A DNA stretch of 64,000 nt from Pogona vitticeps (Eukaryota > Chordata > Lepidosauria > Squamata > Agamidae): positions 58,995,447 to 59,059,446 of the forward strand of contig NC_135783.1 in NCBI RefSeq assembly GCF_051106095.1, read 5' to 3'. The position numbers were made by a program, and so were the translations under genes. Shown here piece after piece: positions 22,751-33,278 of this stretch (its first letter is position 1; each line of letters opens with the position of its first letter). Under the pieces are notes generated by a model, which was not told the origin of the DNA, searched no databases, and saw only the letters and a program-made list of their open reading frames with translations.

Positions 22751-23188
22751 TTGATTGGTGTCCAGCGTGTGGGATACGACTGGTCCAGTTGTCCAGTGGT
22801 CCAGCAAAGCCTTGGCAAGTGTGCCCAGAGCAAGGGGGGTCTAGTCAGGGAAAATCTGAGGGCGCGTAGGTAATCTTCTAGGCTTACCTCACGGGGAGGT
22901 AGGCTAGTGGAAGAACGTGCAAACTCAGATTGGGGGACTAGATTAGGGAGCTCTGAGGCAACCCGTTTTGGCGGGAAAGGGCTGAGGCAAAGCTGCGTGA
23001 AGTAACAGTGATCTAGCCTGTCTGCTGAGAGGCCTAGCAGAGGGGGTGGATTCTGCCTGGCAACAGTTGCAAGTTGGTGCTGGAGGGACAGCAGCAGTCT
23101 ATAGAAGGCTGTTTCTGAGGCAAAAGGAAAAAAGTCGTCGTTTTATTTTGAGGCGTGACTTTTGAAGGCAGCCTATTCTGGGGGGATT
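22751..23188 (+). other. Leader of the LTR element
   Basis: Non-coding leader between LTR and gag. The primer-binding site would lie just after the LTR; TGGTGTCCAGCGTGTGGG from 22757 begins with the expected TGG, but I cannot assign the tRNA. Confidence 0.55.
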
Positions 23189-24955
23189 ATGCCCTTGACT
23201 CGAAGCCAAATGGCAGAAATGGGGGAAGTGAGAGAACCACAGGGAGACCAAGGTTCTGAGGAGGAATTTGGCTCAGTGCAGGATGAGAGCACGGGAGAAC
23301 TGACCTCAGAACTCAGAAGAATGCTCCTAGCCCAACAGCATCAGCTGAGGGTGAGAGAAATGGAGGAAAGGGAAAGAGAGAAACAAAGACAATTTGAAAT
23401 GGAAAGGGAAGAGAAACAGGAAAGGGAAAGAGAGAAACAAAGACAATTCGAATTAGAGAGAGAGAGAATGGAAAGAGAAGAAAGATTGGAGAGAGAAAAA
23501 ATGGCGTTTGAGCTGAAGAAGCTGGAGATAATGAGTAGAAATGGGAATAACAATAATAATGAGGGGAACCCAGGGAATGGGGAAGGCAGCCTGTCTAAAA
23601 CTGACCTGAAGAAATTCCCTGTGTACCACAAGGGAGATTGCCCTGAGGTGTTCTTTTCCCTCGTGGAAAGAGCGTTTGTGGACTTCTCAGTAAGGGAAAC
23701 TGAGAAGATGACCATTATGCGATCTTTAATCAGTGGCAGCCTGGCAGAAGTCTATGCAGAGATGCCAGTGGAACTGCTGAAGGACTTCGCTGAGTTTAAA
23801 AAACTGGTGTTTGCCCGGCATGGGATAAATGCTGAACAGCTGAGGCAAAGATTCAGGTCACTCACAAAAAAACCAGAGCAGACTTTTACCCAAGTGGGGG
23901 CCCAACTGGTGAGGTTGCTAGAGAAATGGCTGTCTCAGGAGGGGACAGAGACCTTCCAGCAGCTCAAAGACCTGATAGCGCTGGAACAATTTTATTCAGT
24001 CCTGCATGGGGAACTAAAGTTCCATGTGAGGGAGAGGAAACCTAAATCGGTGACAGAAGCGGCAGAGATCGCAGATTTTATTTCCCAAATAAGGAAGCCC
24101 TTAGGTGCTGAGGGGAAAACTGTGGGTCAGCCCAAAGAAACCTACAGCAGGTACTCTCAGGGACCAGGGAAAAACCAGCAAGGGGGAGGGGCCCATGTTG
24201 AAGGGAAGCCCTCGGATATGAAACCACCAAGACCTCAGATTTTGGAGGGAAAACCAAAACCAGATGAGAAAGACTCCAAGTACAGCAGAAAATGTTATTT
24301 CTGTCAAGGAAAGGGCCATCTAATCTCAGAGTGTGAGAAATTAAAGCAGCTAAAGGGAAATTTGCCTCATGATTTGAGTGGAACCAAGCCAAAAGCTGTG
24401 TTCTGTGTCCAGACAGAGCAAAGCTCCTTGCCATTGAGGGAGCCTGTTGCTATGGCTACTCACTCTGGACCAGTTACATCTGCTGATCAGGCTGGGAAAA
24501 ATGGTCCTCTTGTGGAGGTCAAGTGCTGCTTACTAGTTAGGACAGATTCGCAATTGTTTGAGACCGCAGGGGTGGACGTAGGAATACTTGACCATCAGTA
24601 TAAGGGGCTAAGGGATACTTGTTCCCAGGTGACCCTGTGCCATCCAGACATTATTCCTAGGAAGTATATAATCCCAAATGAGAGCCTGAAGGTGGCAGGG
24701 ATTGAGGGGCAGGTGATCTCACTGCCAGTAGCTGAGGTACCTGTGAGCTTTCAAGGCTGGAGGGGAGTTTGGCGGCTAGCGATTTCATCGACTCTGCCAG
24801 CAACCGTGCTCGTGGGAAATGACCTGGCTGAACATGTGAAACGGGTGCTAGTGATTACACGCTCACAAGCTACCACGGGGACAGTTCAGGGGGGTACTAA
24901 CAGCCCGAGGCTGGAGCAGATGAGGGTAGTCCCGAAGCTGTGGCAGAAACCTTAA
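23189..24955 (+). CDS. Gag frame of Gmr1-like element (SCAN-like capsid region)
   Basis: Structural frame of the element, 588 codons from the first ATG at 23189 (the frame is open slightly upstream through non-ATG codons). Residues about 38-119 form a very charged, glutamate/arginine-rich coiled coil with a near-repeated REKQRQFE block. Residues about 140-296 are the capsid region. Its last part (about 215-296), with RQRFRSL, LVRLLEKWL, LIALEQFYSVL and HVRERKP, resembles a SCAN domain, consistent with published work deriving SCAN from Gmr1-like gag. A zinc knuckle CYFCQGKGHLISEC (CX2CX4HX4C) lies at about 369-382, followed by a stretch where a protease would be expected. Retroelement fossil; its role would have been particle assembly and RNA binding. 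Confidence 0.8.
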   Translation: MPLTRSQMAEMGEVREPQGDQGSEEEFGSVQDESTGELTSELRRMLLAQQHQLRVREMEEREREKQRQFEMEREEKQEREREKQRQFELERERMEREERLEREKMAFELKKLEIMSRNGNNNNNEGNPGNGEGSLSKTDLKKFPVYHKGDCPEVFFSLVERAFVDFSVRETEKMTIMRSLISGSLAEVYAEMPVELLKDFAEFKKLVFARHGINAEQLRQRFRSLTKKPEQTFTQVGAQLVRLLEKWLSQEGTETFQQLKDLIALEQFYSVLHGELKFHVRERKPKSVTEAAEIADFISQIRKPLGAEGKTVGQPKETYSRYSQGPGKNQQGGGAHVEGKPSDMKPPRPQILEGKPKPDEKDSKYSRKCYFCQGKGHLISECEKLKQLKGNLPHDLSGTKPKAVFCVQTEQSSLPLREPVAMATHSGPVTSADQAGKNGPLVEVKCCLLVRTDSQLFETAGVDVGILDHQYKGLRDTCSQVTLCHPDIIPRKYIIPNESLKVAGIEGQVISLPVAEVPVSFQGWRGVWRLAISSTLPATVLVGNDLAEHVKRVLVITRSQATTGTVQGGTNSPRLEQMRVVPKLWQKP

Positions 24956-27159
24956 CCACGGACAGCAAATTTGGCCAAGAGCAAAAGGCAGACGCCACTC
25001 TCCGAAAGTGTTTTGAAAAGGTGACAGACACCCAGCTAACACCTGAAACCCCAGCGAGATTTCGCGAGGAAAAGGGAATTTTATATAGAGAGACCCTGAT
25101 GAATATCTCAAAAGGGGGAGATGGGATCAGAAGTCAGCTAGTGGTACCTGAAAAGTATCGCCCCATGATCTTACAAAGGGGGCACTCTGACATGTTTGCT
25201 GCGCACTTAGGGGTGAACAAAACACAGCAGAGAATCACACAAAATTTTTACTGGCCTGAAATAGGGAAGCAGATCAAGGAGTTCTGTAAACAATGTGATG
25301 TGTGTCAAAGGCAGGGGAATAACCGGGACAGGACCAAAGCGAAGTTGTGCCCTTTGCCTGTGATTGACACCCCGTTCAAATGTATAGGAGTGGATATTGT
25401 GGGACCTTTGCCCAAGGCCACAAAGAGGGGGAACCGGTTCATTCTCACCATTGTGGACCATGCCACGAGGTACCCCGAAGCCATTCCCTTGACTAACATC
25501 AAAACTAACACAGTGGCAGATGCCTTGGTGGGGTATATGTCCAGGATGGGATTTGCCTCAGAAATAATCACAGATTTGGGCACATCGTTTACATCAAAGC
25601 TCATGAAACGGTTATGGCAAATCTGTGGAATTAAACACAAGGAAACCACTGCCTATCACCCCGAAAGTAATGGGTTAACGGAGAAGTTCAATGGGACTCT
25701 GATGCGCATGATTAGGGCTTACTTGGCAGAGAATCCAAACAATTGGGACCAGAAGCTGCAATCCCTTTTGTTTGCTTATCGATCAGTGCCCCAAGCCAGT
25801 ACTGGGTTCAGTCCGTTTGAACTTTTGTTTGGGAGAAAAGTAAGAGGTCCACTTGATTTAATCAAACAAAATTGGGAGCAGATCACCCAGGATGACCCAC
25901 AAGATGTTGTGACGTATATAGACACTTTAATGAATGACCTGAAGAGAAACCTAGAGCTAGCAGCAGAAAACCTGCAAGCTCAGAAAGTCAGACAGAAAAC
26001 CTGGTATGACCAGAAAGCCAGGGAGAGGCACTTTAACCCAGGGGAGGAAGTGCTTTGGCTTAGGCCCTGCAAAGAGAACAAACTGCAGCTCAAATGGGCA
26101 GGACCATACAGGGTCATTTCCAAGATGTCGGATCTGAACTACCTTATAGAACAGGAGGAACACCAAGCACGGAGGGTGGTACATGTGAATGCCCTGAAAC
26201 CCTACTACAGAGGGGAACAGAGGGTTTTATTTGCCATAAAAGCAGCTGAGAGTGAGGAAGCTGAATTACCCTTCTGGGAGGGTAGAGGGGAAGTGAAATA
26301 CAACCCAGATGAGGTGAAGATCCGTCCTGCACTCACCCAAGACCAGCAGCAAGAACTAAAGGTGCTGCTCACTAAATATCATAAGGTTTTTTCAAATAAG
26401 CTGGAGATAGTGCTGCAGAGGTTAAGTGCAGCAGGGCTAACAGTAAAGGCAAGCAAGTGTCAGCTGGGTAGCCCAGAAATAAAATACTTGGGTCACATAG
26501 TAGGGGGAGGAGTGATCAAACCCCTAGAGGCCAAGATAGAAGCCGTTCGTGATTGGCCCAGACCCAACACCAAGAAAAAAGTCAAATCATTTCTTGGGTT
26601 GGTGGGCTACTACAGAAAGTTCATCCCGAGGTTTAGCGAGATGGCGACTCCGCTGACCGATCTGACGCGGAAGAAGACTGATGACCGCATACCGTGGACC
26701 AGCGACTGTGAGGAGGCGTTCCAGAGGTTGAAGCAGGCGCTCATCCATTATTCAGTGCTGCGTGCTCCCAACTTCGACCGGGAGTTCATCATCTACACCG
26801 ATGCGTCTAACAGCGGGGTAGGAGCAGTTCTTTGCCAGGAGGATGAAAATGGTGACCAGCATCCAGTGTCCTACCTGAGTAGGAAACTCCAGAAAGGTGA
26901 GAGACATTTGGCAACCGTGGAAAAGGAGTGCCTGGCCATAGTATACGCGATTCAGAAGGCCAAACCTTACATCTGGGGAAGACATTTTGTTCTGTGCACT
27001 GACCACTCACCACTGCAGTGGTTAAAGACAATGAAAACCCATAATAGTAAACTTATGAGGTGGGCTTTAAACCTGCAAGATTTTGACTTTGAAGTGAAGG
27101 TGGTCAGAGGGTCAATGAACTGTGTTGCTGACGCCTTGTCAAGAAGACCCGACGAGTGA
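24940..27159 (+). CDS. Pol frame of Gmr1-like element: integrase then RT/RNase H region
   Basis: 739-codon frame overlapping the end of the gag frame by 16 nt in the -1 frame, a layout compatible with the ribosomal frameshifting many LTR elements use. First comes the integrase zinc-binding motif (H..H..CKQCDVC, about 25175-25310). Next is the catalytic core with acidic residues in GVDIVGPL, IITDLGTS and NGLTEKFNG (about 25370-25860), then a C-terminal integrase tail with WAGPYRVI and VNALKPYY. After that comes an RT/RNase H region ending with FIIYTDASNSGVGAVL, EKECLAIVYAI, CTDHSPLQWL and VADALSRR (about 26400-27150). Integrase-first order is the point of note. Fossil: not all parts look whole. 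Confidence 0.8.
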   Translation: MAETLTTDSKFGQEQKADATLRKCFEKVTDTQLTPETPARFREEKGILYRETLMNISKGGDGIRSQLVVPEKYRPMILQRGHSDMFAAHLGVNKTQQRITQNFYWPEIGKQIKEFCKQCDVCQRQGNNRDRTKAKLCPLPVIDTPFKCIGVDIVGPLPKATKRGNRFILTIVDHATRYPEAIPLTNIKTNTVADALVGYMSRMGFASEIITDLGTSFTSKLMKRLWQICGIKHKETTAYHPESNGLTEKFNGTLMRMIRAYLAENPNNWDQKLQSLLFAYRSVPQASTGFSPFELLFGRKVRGPLDLIKQNWEQITQDDPQDVVTYIDTLMNDLKRNLELAAENLQAQKVRQKTWYDQKARERHFNPGEEVLWLRPCKENKLQLKWAGPYRVISKMSDLNYLIEQEEHQARRVVHVNALKPYYRGEQRVLFAIKAAESEEAELPFWEGRGEVKYNPDEVKIRPALTQDQQQELKVLLTKYHKVFSNKLEIVLQRLSAAGLTVKASKCQLGSPEIKYLGHIVGGGVIKPLEAKIEAVRDWPRPNTKKKVKSFLGLVGYYRKFIPRFSEMATPLTDLTRKKTDDRIPWTSDCEEAFQRLKQALIHYSVLRAPNFDREFIIYTDASNSGVGAVLCQEDENGDQHPVSYLSRKLQKGERHLATVEKECLAIVYAIQKAKPYIWGRHFVLCTDHSPLQWLKTMKTHNSKLMRWALNLQDFDFEVKVVRGSMNCVADALSRRPDE

Positions 27160-27426
27160 AGACGGCGAAGAAACCATGGACTATGTATATTTTGGTGACC
27201 AAAAGTTAAATGTACCTGTTTATTGAACAGGCTTGGTTTGTATTAATAAAGGTAACTTGATGTATTGCAAATATTAATGTTTAAATGCATAAATGATATG
27301 TTTGACCTAGAGTGAGTAAGTATGGGTTATGGGATTGTGTTATAATGTATAACTGTTTATGTGTTTTGATCCTGGTTGTTTTTTTGGAGAAAAGCACTTT
27401 AGCTTTTCCCCCGCAAAACAACTTAT

Positions 27427-27438
27427 AAAGAGGGGAGG
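27427..27438 (+). promoter_or_regulatory. Polypurine tract of the LTR element
   Basis: AAAGAGGGGAGG lies directly before the 3' LTR, where plus-strand DNA synthesis is primed in LTR elements. Confidence 0.8.
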
Positions 27439-27919
27439 TGTCACATACAGCACTGATGGTACCTGTCTGTCATGGGTTTGGAGGGAAAGTTCCATCCTAT
27501 GGGGAGTGGAAGGCGGGACATCAGGGGGGAGGAGCTGTACTGTATATATATTTGGAGCTGGTGTGGAGAAGTAAAGTTGGAGTCTGTGTGTCAGACTGGG
27601 TACAACTGTTTGTCAGTTAGTGCATACCTGATAGGTTCAGGTTTCTATCTAGGTAGCCAGAGCTGATAGGTTCAGGGTCTGTGCGTTACCTTAAAGTGTT
27701 CTGTGGGAACCAATCTGTTGTATGTGTATGATTGGGGACTATGCCACGTTCCAGTATCCTATTTACCTGATCCTTTTATTTACCCTGTTTGTTGTTTCAA
27801 TAAACCTTGTTCTTTTGTTTATTAAAATCCATTCCTGGTCTGTGTGACTCCTTATAGGGAATGGTTGGTGGCAGCATAACTGCAGGGTGGGATACTCCAG
27901 TAGGTCTGGGGTTGCCACA
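27439..27919 (+). repeat. 3' LTR of Gmr1-like element
   Basis: 481 bp, same length as and, by eye, identical to 22270-22750. AATAAA at 27799-27804 would end the transcript. Confidence 0.9.
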
Positions 27920-27924
27920 CCGTG

Positions 27925-28850
27925 CAAATCGGAACTGTGAAGCTCAGTTTCTCAGCACTGAACTCAACCATCTGAATTGGGCCCTACAGGCAAATGACTA
28001 CTCCAAAAATGAAATCACAAGAGCCAACAAACCAAGAAAACAACACCGAACTGAAGAAAAACAGCCACCCACAAATAAAGTATTTCTGCCATACATCAAA
28101 GGGGTCACGGACCGCATGGGGAAACTTTTGAAAAAACACAACCTACAAACAGTATTCAAGCCCAACACAAAAGTACAACAAATATTACGGTCAGCAAAGG
28201 ACAGAAGGGACCCCCTCACCACTGCAGGGGTATACCGGATACCTTGCAGTTGTGGCCAAGTATATATTGGAACCACAAAATGAAGCATCCACACCAGAAT
28301 CAAAGAACATGAGAGACACTGCAGACTAAAACAACCAGAAAAATCTGCAGTAGCTGAACATGCCCTAAAACAAACTGGATATGAAATTCTATTTCAAAAT
28401 ACTGAAATACTGGACAACACCAGCAATCATTACATCAAAGTGCACAGGGAAGCCATTGAAATCCACAAACACCAGCAGAACTTCAACAAAAAAGAGGAAA
28501 GTTTGAAACTCAACAAAACATGGCTCCCAGCTCTCAAAAATACAGTGTGCAAAAGGTCAACAAACTCTACCCAGCCACAAGGACCGGGGATCACTACACA
28601 TAAAAGACCAGCTAATGACACCCATCTAACCACAGTGACAATACACCCACAACAAGACACATTAATCACCCATCTCCAGAAAAGGACAAGCCTATCTCAA
28701 AGCCATAAATACTCCACTCCCAAGCCAACTACACCAGAGCACAGAGTACTGTCCTCTGAAATGCCGGCCACAGAGACTGGTGAAATGTTAGGAAGAACAA
28801 CCTTCAGAACACGGCCAAAGAGCCCAAAAACCCCACAACAACCAATGTGA
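27925..28850 (+). pseudogene. Penelope-like element, right part with GIY-YIG endonuclease
   Basis: Continues the Penelope-like protein after the LTR insertion: EAQFLSTELNHLNWALQAND, VFLPYIKGVTDRMGKLLKKH, then GVYRIPCSCGQVYIGTTK (about 28229-28280). That block is the GIY-YIG core, and TRIKEHERHCRL, VAEHALKQTGY and HREAIEIHKH follow. GIY-YIG nucleases cut the target for Penelope-like elements. The reading line contains one stop after GTTK (TGA in place of a likely CGA), so the copy is dead. The non-coding tail from about 28740 carries CCACAGAGACTGG and TTAGGAAGAACAACC, the same tail found inverted at 1443-1673, and ends ACAACAACC near 28845. Confidence 0.85.
28751..28795 (+). ncRNA. Degenerate hammerhead-like motif in Penelope tail
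   Basis: GTCCTCTGAAATGCCGG...CTGGTGAAATGTTAGG is the same layout as at 1544-1586, but the conserved G of CTGANGA and the C before GAAA are changed. A decayed copy is the likeliest reading. Confidence 0.35.
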
Positions 28851-29650
28851 GAGGAGTTTAACATCATGCAATTAGATCTTTCTCACTTGTTGTAGTGGTC
28901 CTGGAATTTATAGTCCCAAAAAAGCAACTTCTATATTCTGATTCTGAAGATATGTCAGTGTTCAGTACAGAGCATGAATATGTGCACATTTCCAGCTGCG
29001 TTTTGCAAATGCCTTTTTGAATAGTACCTCCTCGGTGTCCCTCCACAGCTCCAGTCTTGTACCCATCACCTGAATGAATGGCCCTGTTTCATCTGCAAAC
29101 TATATGGAGACAAATTTGCAGCTCACAATGGGTTTTTAAATGCTTCCCAAAGCAAATGCTGTGATTGTAGTCCAATAGGAACATAGAAAATGCACACTAG
29201 AATAAATATCAACCCCAGCACTGCACATCTAAGGTTTAGGGAATTTTAAAACAGTCCAGTGAGCCTCAGGCAGCCTCACATTACCTTATCCATCCCTCAC
29301 ATTGATGTGGCTAAGATAAACTGATCAAAAGGATTATGTAGCTGCCAACAGTGTGTGGCCCAAGCTCAAGAAGAAACTGGACATCAAAACAGGACAGATA
29401 ACCACATAGGGATACTGTGAACACACCATTACCAATATAAATCTGCCAGTGTTGCCATGCCAGTGACAAAGGATTATATCATAGATACAGCATTACCTAA
29501 GATATTTCTCATCCCCATTATTGTTATGTCACTTTCTCTCTATATGCATGCAGTGCTGGAGAGGAAGAATATAAAAACAGCCCAGCTGTAGTAGAACTAA
29601 GGCCCATCTCCTCCCACATTAATCTCCCAAGTAATTTTAGTGTTGTTCTT
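28851..29650. other. No gene seen
   Basis: 800 bp with no recognisable repeat or exon. Confidence 0.4.
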
Positions 29651-29654
29651 CTGA

Positions 29655-30160
<506 letters not shown>

Positions 30161-30644
30161 TGACCAATCAGATGTTTATTGTAAGCCCATAAGGAGAACA
30201 GCAGCTACATGCAAAGGCATCCTGTCTCTGAAACTAGAGGCAAGATACAGCCATTAGTCAAACCTCCAAGCGTTGATTCTGTCTAGTCCCCTTTCAAAGT
30301 TGTGCACACTGAGAACCTGCCAACTTGCCATAGCAAAACCCATAGGTATGTGGGAAGAAGCCCTTTGTTCTTTTCTGTCTCGAATCTCCCAACTTAGCTT
30401 TGGTAGATGATCATGGATTCCAGTGTAATGAGAGATGAAGGAACCTACTTCCTTCCTCCTGTGCATAATTTTACATACTTCTGCTTGCATTTATTTTCTG
30501 TAAGATTGTGTTCCCTTTTTGTGTACCTCTAATTTGTGGATAAACTGAGATCTTATTTTTTTACATAGAGAAATTTTGAGTATCACAATCCTAATTGTAT
30601 AATTAATAGGAAGCCACCAATTTATTATTTTTTCTTTATTTGTT

Positions 30645-30815
30645 ATCATCTCACTTTACTCACAATGAGCCCAAGATACACTTTATCCTCAAAATATGAA
30701 TGTGAGAATGATCAGAGTGAATGAAACAGTGTCCCAAGGACTTTAGGCCAAGCTCATCCAATGAGTTTCAAGGCTAAATAGAGAATTGAACCTGGACCTT
30801 CTAAGGTTCAGTTCA
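30645..30815 (-). mobile_element. Old tRNA-derived SINE fragment
   Basis: ATCTCACTTTACTCACAATG, GGCCAAGCTCATCCAATGAG, TTTCAAGGCTAAATAGAGAA and TTGAACCTGGACCTTCTAAGG follow the order of a diverged squamate SINE with the consensus-like line GGTCACCCAGTGAGCTTCATGGC, GGGATTTGAACC. Strongly decayed. Confidence 0.4.
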
Positions 30816-32258
30816 GATACTGTACTTGTTCACTTGCAGTATTAAAGATCAAAGACATTGAACAGTGCAGATTTGTCTTCATCTGTGGTCTTAGCTTAGC
30901 ATGGAACTCCTAGTAATATTGCATTGACTTCATTCCAGCTATTTGGATGAGTCAGCGTTACTACCATAAATCCAGGTTGTAAGATTCTTCTGTGAAACAT
31001 ATTCGCTTGGCAGTAACGACACCCTTCCTGGCAATGTTGGCTTCATGAGAAGAGAAGCATTCATATGCAGCCATCACTGGATTTCTAGAGTGAGGTTGAC
31101 TAAACTGGCCTCCTGCATGAAACATGTTTTCCTTCCAGATGACTTTTTATTGCTGCTATTTTTCTCCCATCAAAAGCATTCAGTTTTGACACTTTTTGTG
31201 TCAGTGAATCATAGAAGGGCCTTACATAAGAACCTTACATAAGAAGTGAGTTCCCATTTGTTGTGCCTGCCCCTCAGTAATTACTTCTGTTAATAGCACT
31301 CATCAGTTTGGCTTGTATTAATTACAAACAGCTTCTCCTCCATTTCAAGGCCTTTTATAGTTTGTTCTCACCATTTTCTCCTATAGTTTCTTAACATGGC
31401 AGAACTGTTGGTTCCATTTGTAGACCAGTCACTTAACATATTTTAAACTCAAAGTATCCTCATGCCTTTTTCTCTTCCAGCTTTTTCTTTGCAGATGAGA
31501 CACCCGTAAATAAAGCCCCCCCCCCTTAGCCTATGCTCCTCCTCTTCTTTTTCTTCCTTGGCTTTCATGCCTCTATGATACAGATGGTATCCATGTCTTT
31601 TACTTCTCCAGAACATTTCTCTGGTTCTCACAAAGATCAGATGAGGTGGTAAACCTGTGTCTTGACCTGCTTTAGATTACAGGTGAGAATGTTTATGACT
31701 GAATGTTCCTCTGTGTGCAATAAATGACAATGTAAAATAACATTCATATACAAAGATGGTATTTTATGTAGCCAGAAACTATGGTTCTGGGCTCCTTTGC
31801 TGATACACCTTTGCAATAAACAAGGGAAAGTGTGTTTGCTGTAGGTTAGATGTGAATAGATGCAACTGTACTTGTACCCCATGCCCAATTTCTAGTGCCT
31901 TTTTTTTTAACTTAAATCTGGTGTGGGTGGGGTTGACACACTGCTGCCACTGGTGTGTCAGGGGTTGGGTGCAATGTCACATGATGGGAATGTCATGCCC
32001 TACTCCCACCCCTTTTATTTATTTTTTAAAAAACATGTTTATGTGTATCTTCAAGCATGATTTTAATTACAGATTTTAAATAAATGAATCACACATTTGC
32101 ATATGTGAACAGAGGTGGAAGAAAGAAAAAAATTAAGGAAACAACAGCAATCAAAAGAGCAGTGAGGGGGGGCAAGTAGGAGAGATGGTGGAGGGGAGGG
32201 CAGACAACTGGCAGGAAAAAGGGACAGTCTGTTATCACCTGAAACTGTGGTGTATCTA
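30816..32258. other. No gene seen
   Basis: Repeat-poor, AT-rich sequence. A C run at 31518-31526 is the only simple feature. Short frames have no support. Confidence 0.4.
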
Positions 32259-32583
32259 TAAAAAGGTTCCCTTTGACAATTGTCCAGTCGTGTCTGACTC
32301 TAGGGGCTGGTGCTCATCCCCATTTCCAGACCATGGAGCCAGTGTTTGTCTGTAGACAGTTTCCGTGGTCATGTGGCCAGCGCGACTAGACATGGAACAT
32401 CATTACCTTCCCACCAAAGTGGTACCTATCTACTCGCATTTTGACATGCTTTCGTACTGCTAGATTGGCAAGAGCTGGGGCAAGTGACAGGAGCTCATGT
32501 GGATTTGATCTTATGACTGCTGGTCTTCTGACTTTGCAGCCCAGAGGCTTTCTGCAGTTTAACCCACAGCACCACCACATCCC
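32259..32583 (-). mobile_element. Full-length Sauria-type SINE
   Basis: On the minus strand it runs from a tRNA-like head (GATGTGGTGGTGCTGTGGGT, TTAAACTGCAGAAAGCC, AGATCAAATCCACATGAGC) through GCCAATCTAGCAGTACGAAAG, GCGAGTAGATAGGTACCAC, CACATGACCACGGAAACTG and GGAAATGGGGATGAGCACC. It ends with AGAGTCAGACACGACTGGAC, the BovB-like 3' end. Imperfect direct repeats (TATCTATAAAAA left, TATCTGTAAAAA right) mark the target site. The tail is how BovB machinery is thought to recognise this SINE. Confidence 0.85.
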
Positions 32584-32763
32584 TTCTATCTGTAAAAAAG
32601 ATTGTGTGTCATTTTGAACTTTCTTAGGGTTTGGCACTCTGTACTGTGACAGGCGTTCCTGTACATTCAATCTGTTTTTCTGGAGAGTATAGTGTCAGCT
32701 CTTGATCCCTGTTGCAAAACCTTCTACACAACTCTGGAGGCATATATAGAGTGTTCTGTTATA

Positions 32764-33276
32764 CAGTCAACCCTCGACTTACAAACGGCTCTAGTTACAA
32801 ACATTTCGACTTACAAACCACTCTGAAAGAAAAATATTGACTCGACTTGCACACTTAGATTCGAGTTACAAACCGAAAAAAACACACGGGACAAACCAAA
32901 AAGGGAGGGAAAAAGTGAGAGAGGCATTCTGGCTTGCAAAGCCTGGGTCAATTAACAGAACATGCTTTAAAACATGCTTTAAAATTGGCTTCGTTGAAAA
33001 AAAAAGATTTCAAAAGTGCTTTTAAAACTGTTCCCTGCCTCCCCCCTCCTTTCCTGAACTTTTCTTGACCTAAGAAAAAAACAAAAAATATATCCCCCTC
33101 TAGTGGCAGAAAGCGGAATAGCAGCTTCCCATTAGTTTCTATGGACGGAAACAAGCAGATACGGATTAAATGGTTTTCAATGCATTCCTATGGGAAATGC
33201 AGATTCGACCTACGAACTTTTCGACTTACAAACTGCCTTCCAATACGGATTAAGTTTGTAAGTCGAGACCCCACTG
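32764..33276. mobile_element. Mariner-type MITE, TA target site
   Basis: 513-bp element with left end CAGTCAACCCTCGACTTACA and right end GTAAGTCGAGACCCCACTG, flanked by TA (32762-32763, 33277-33278). CGACTTACAAAC-like units recur near both ends. Its right half is closely similar to 18285-18426, and its length equals that of 14404-14916. Confidence 0.75.
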
Positions 33277-33278
33277 TA

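Larger units (their letters stand above)
22270..27919 (+). mobile_element. Young Ty3/gypsy-type LTR element, Gmr1-like layout
   Basis: A 5650-bp element bounded by two 481-bp LTRs (22270-22750, 27439-27919) that I read as identical, so the insertion is recent. Both LTRs start TGTCAC and end GCCACA. Parts in order: 5' LTR, leader, gag frame with a SCAN-like capsid region and a zinc knuckle, integrase, reverse transcriptase/RNase H region, purine tract, 3' LTR. Integrase lying before RT/RNase H is unlike ordinary Ty3/gypsy elements and is the known layout of the Gmr1-like clade. The flanks CCATG (22265-22269) and CCGTG (27920-27924) fit a 5-bp target repeat with one change. The copy is broken, with about one or two breaks; treated as a fossil. 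It sits inside a Penelope-like element. Confidence 0.85.

Noticed and set aside
23189-24955. Host SCAN-domain gene
   Set aside because: The SCAN-like region lies inside an LTR-bounded element with a zinc knuckle and a following integrase frame, so it is a retroelement gag and not a domesticated host gene.
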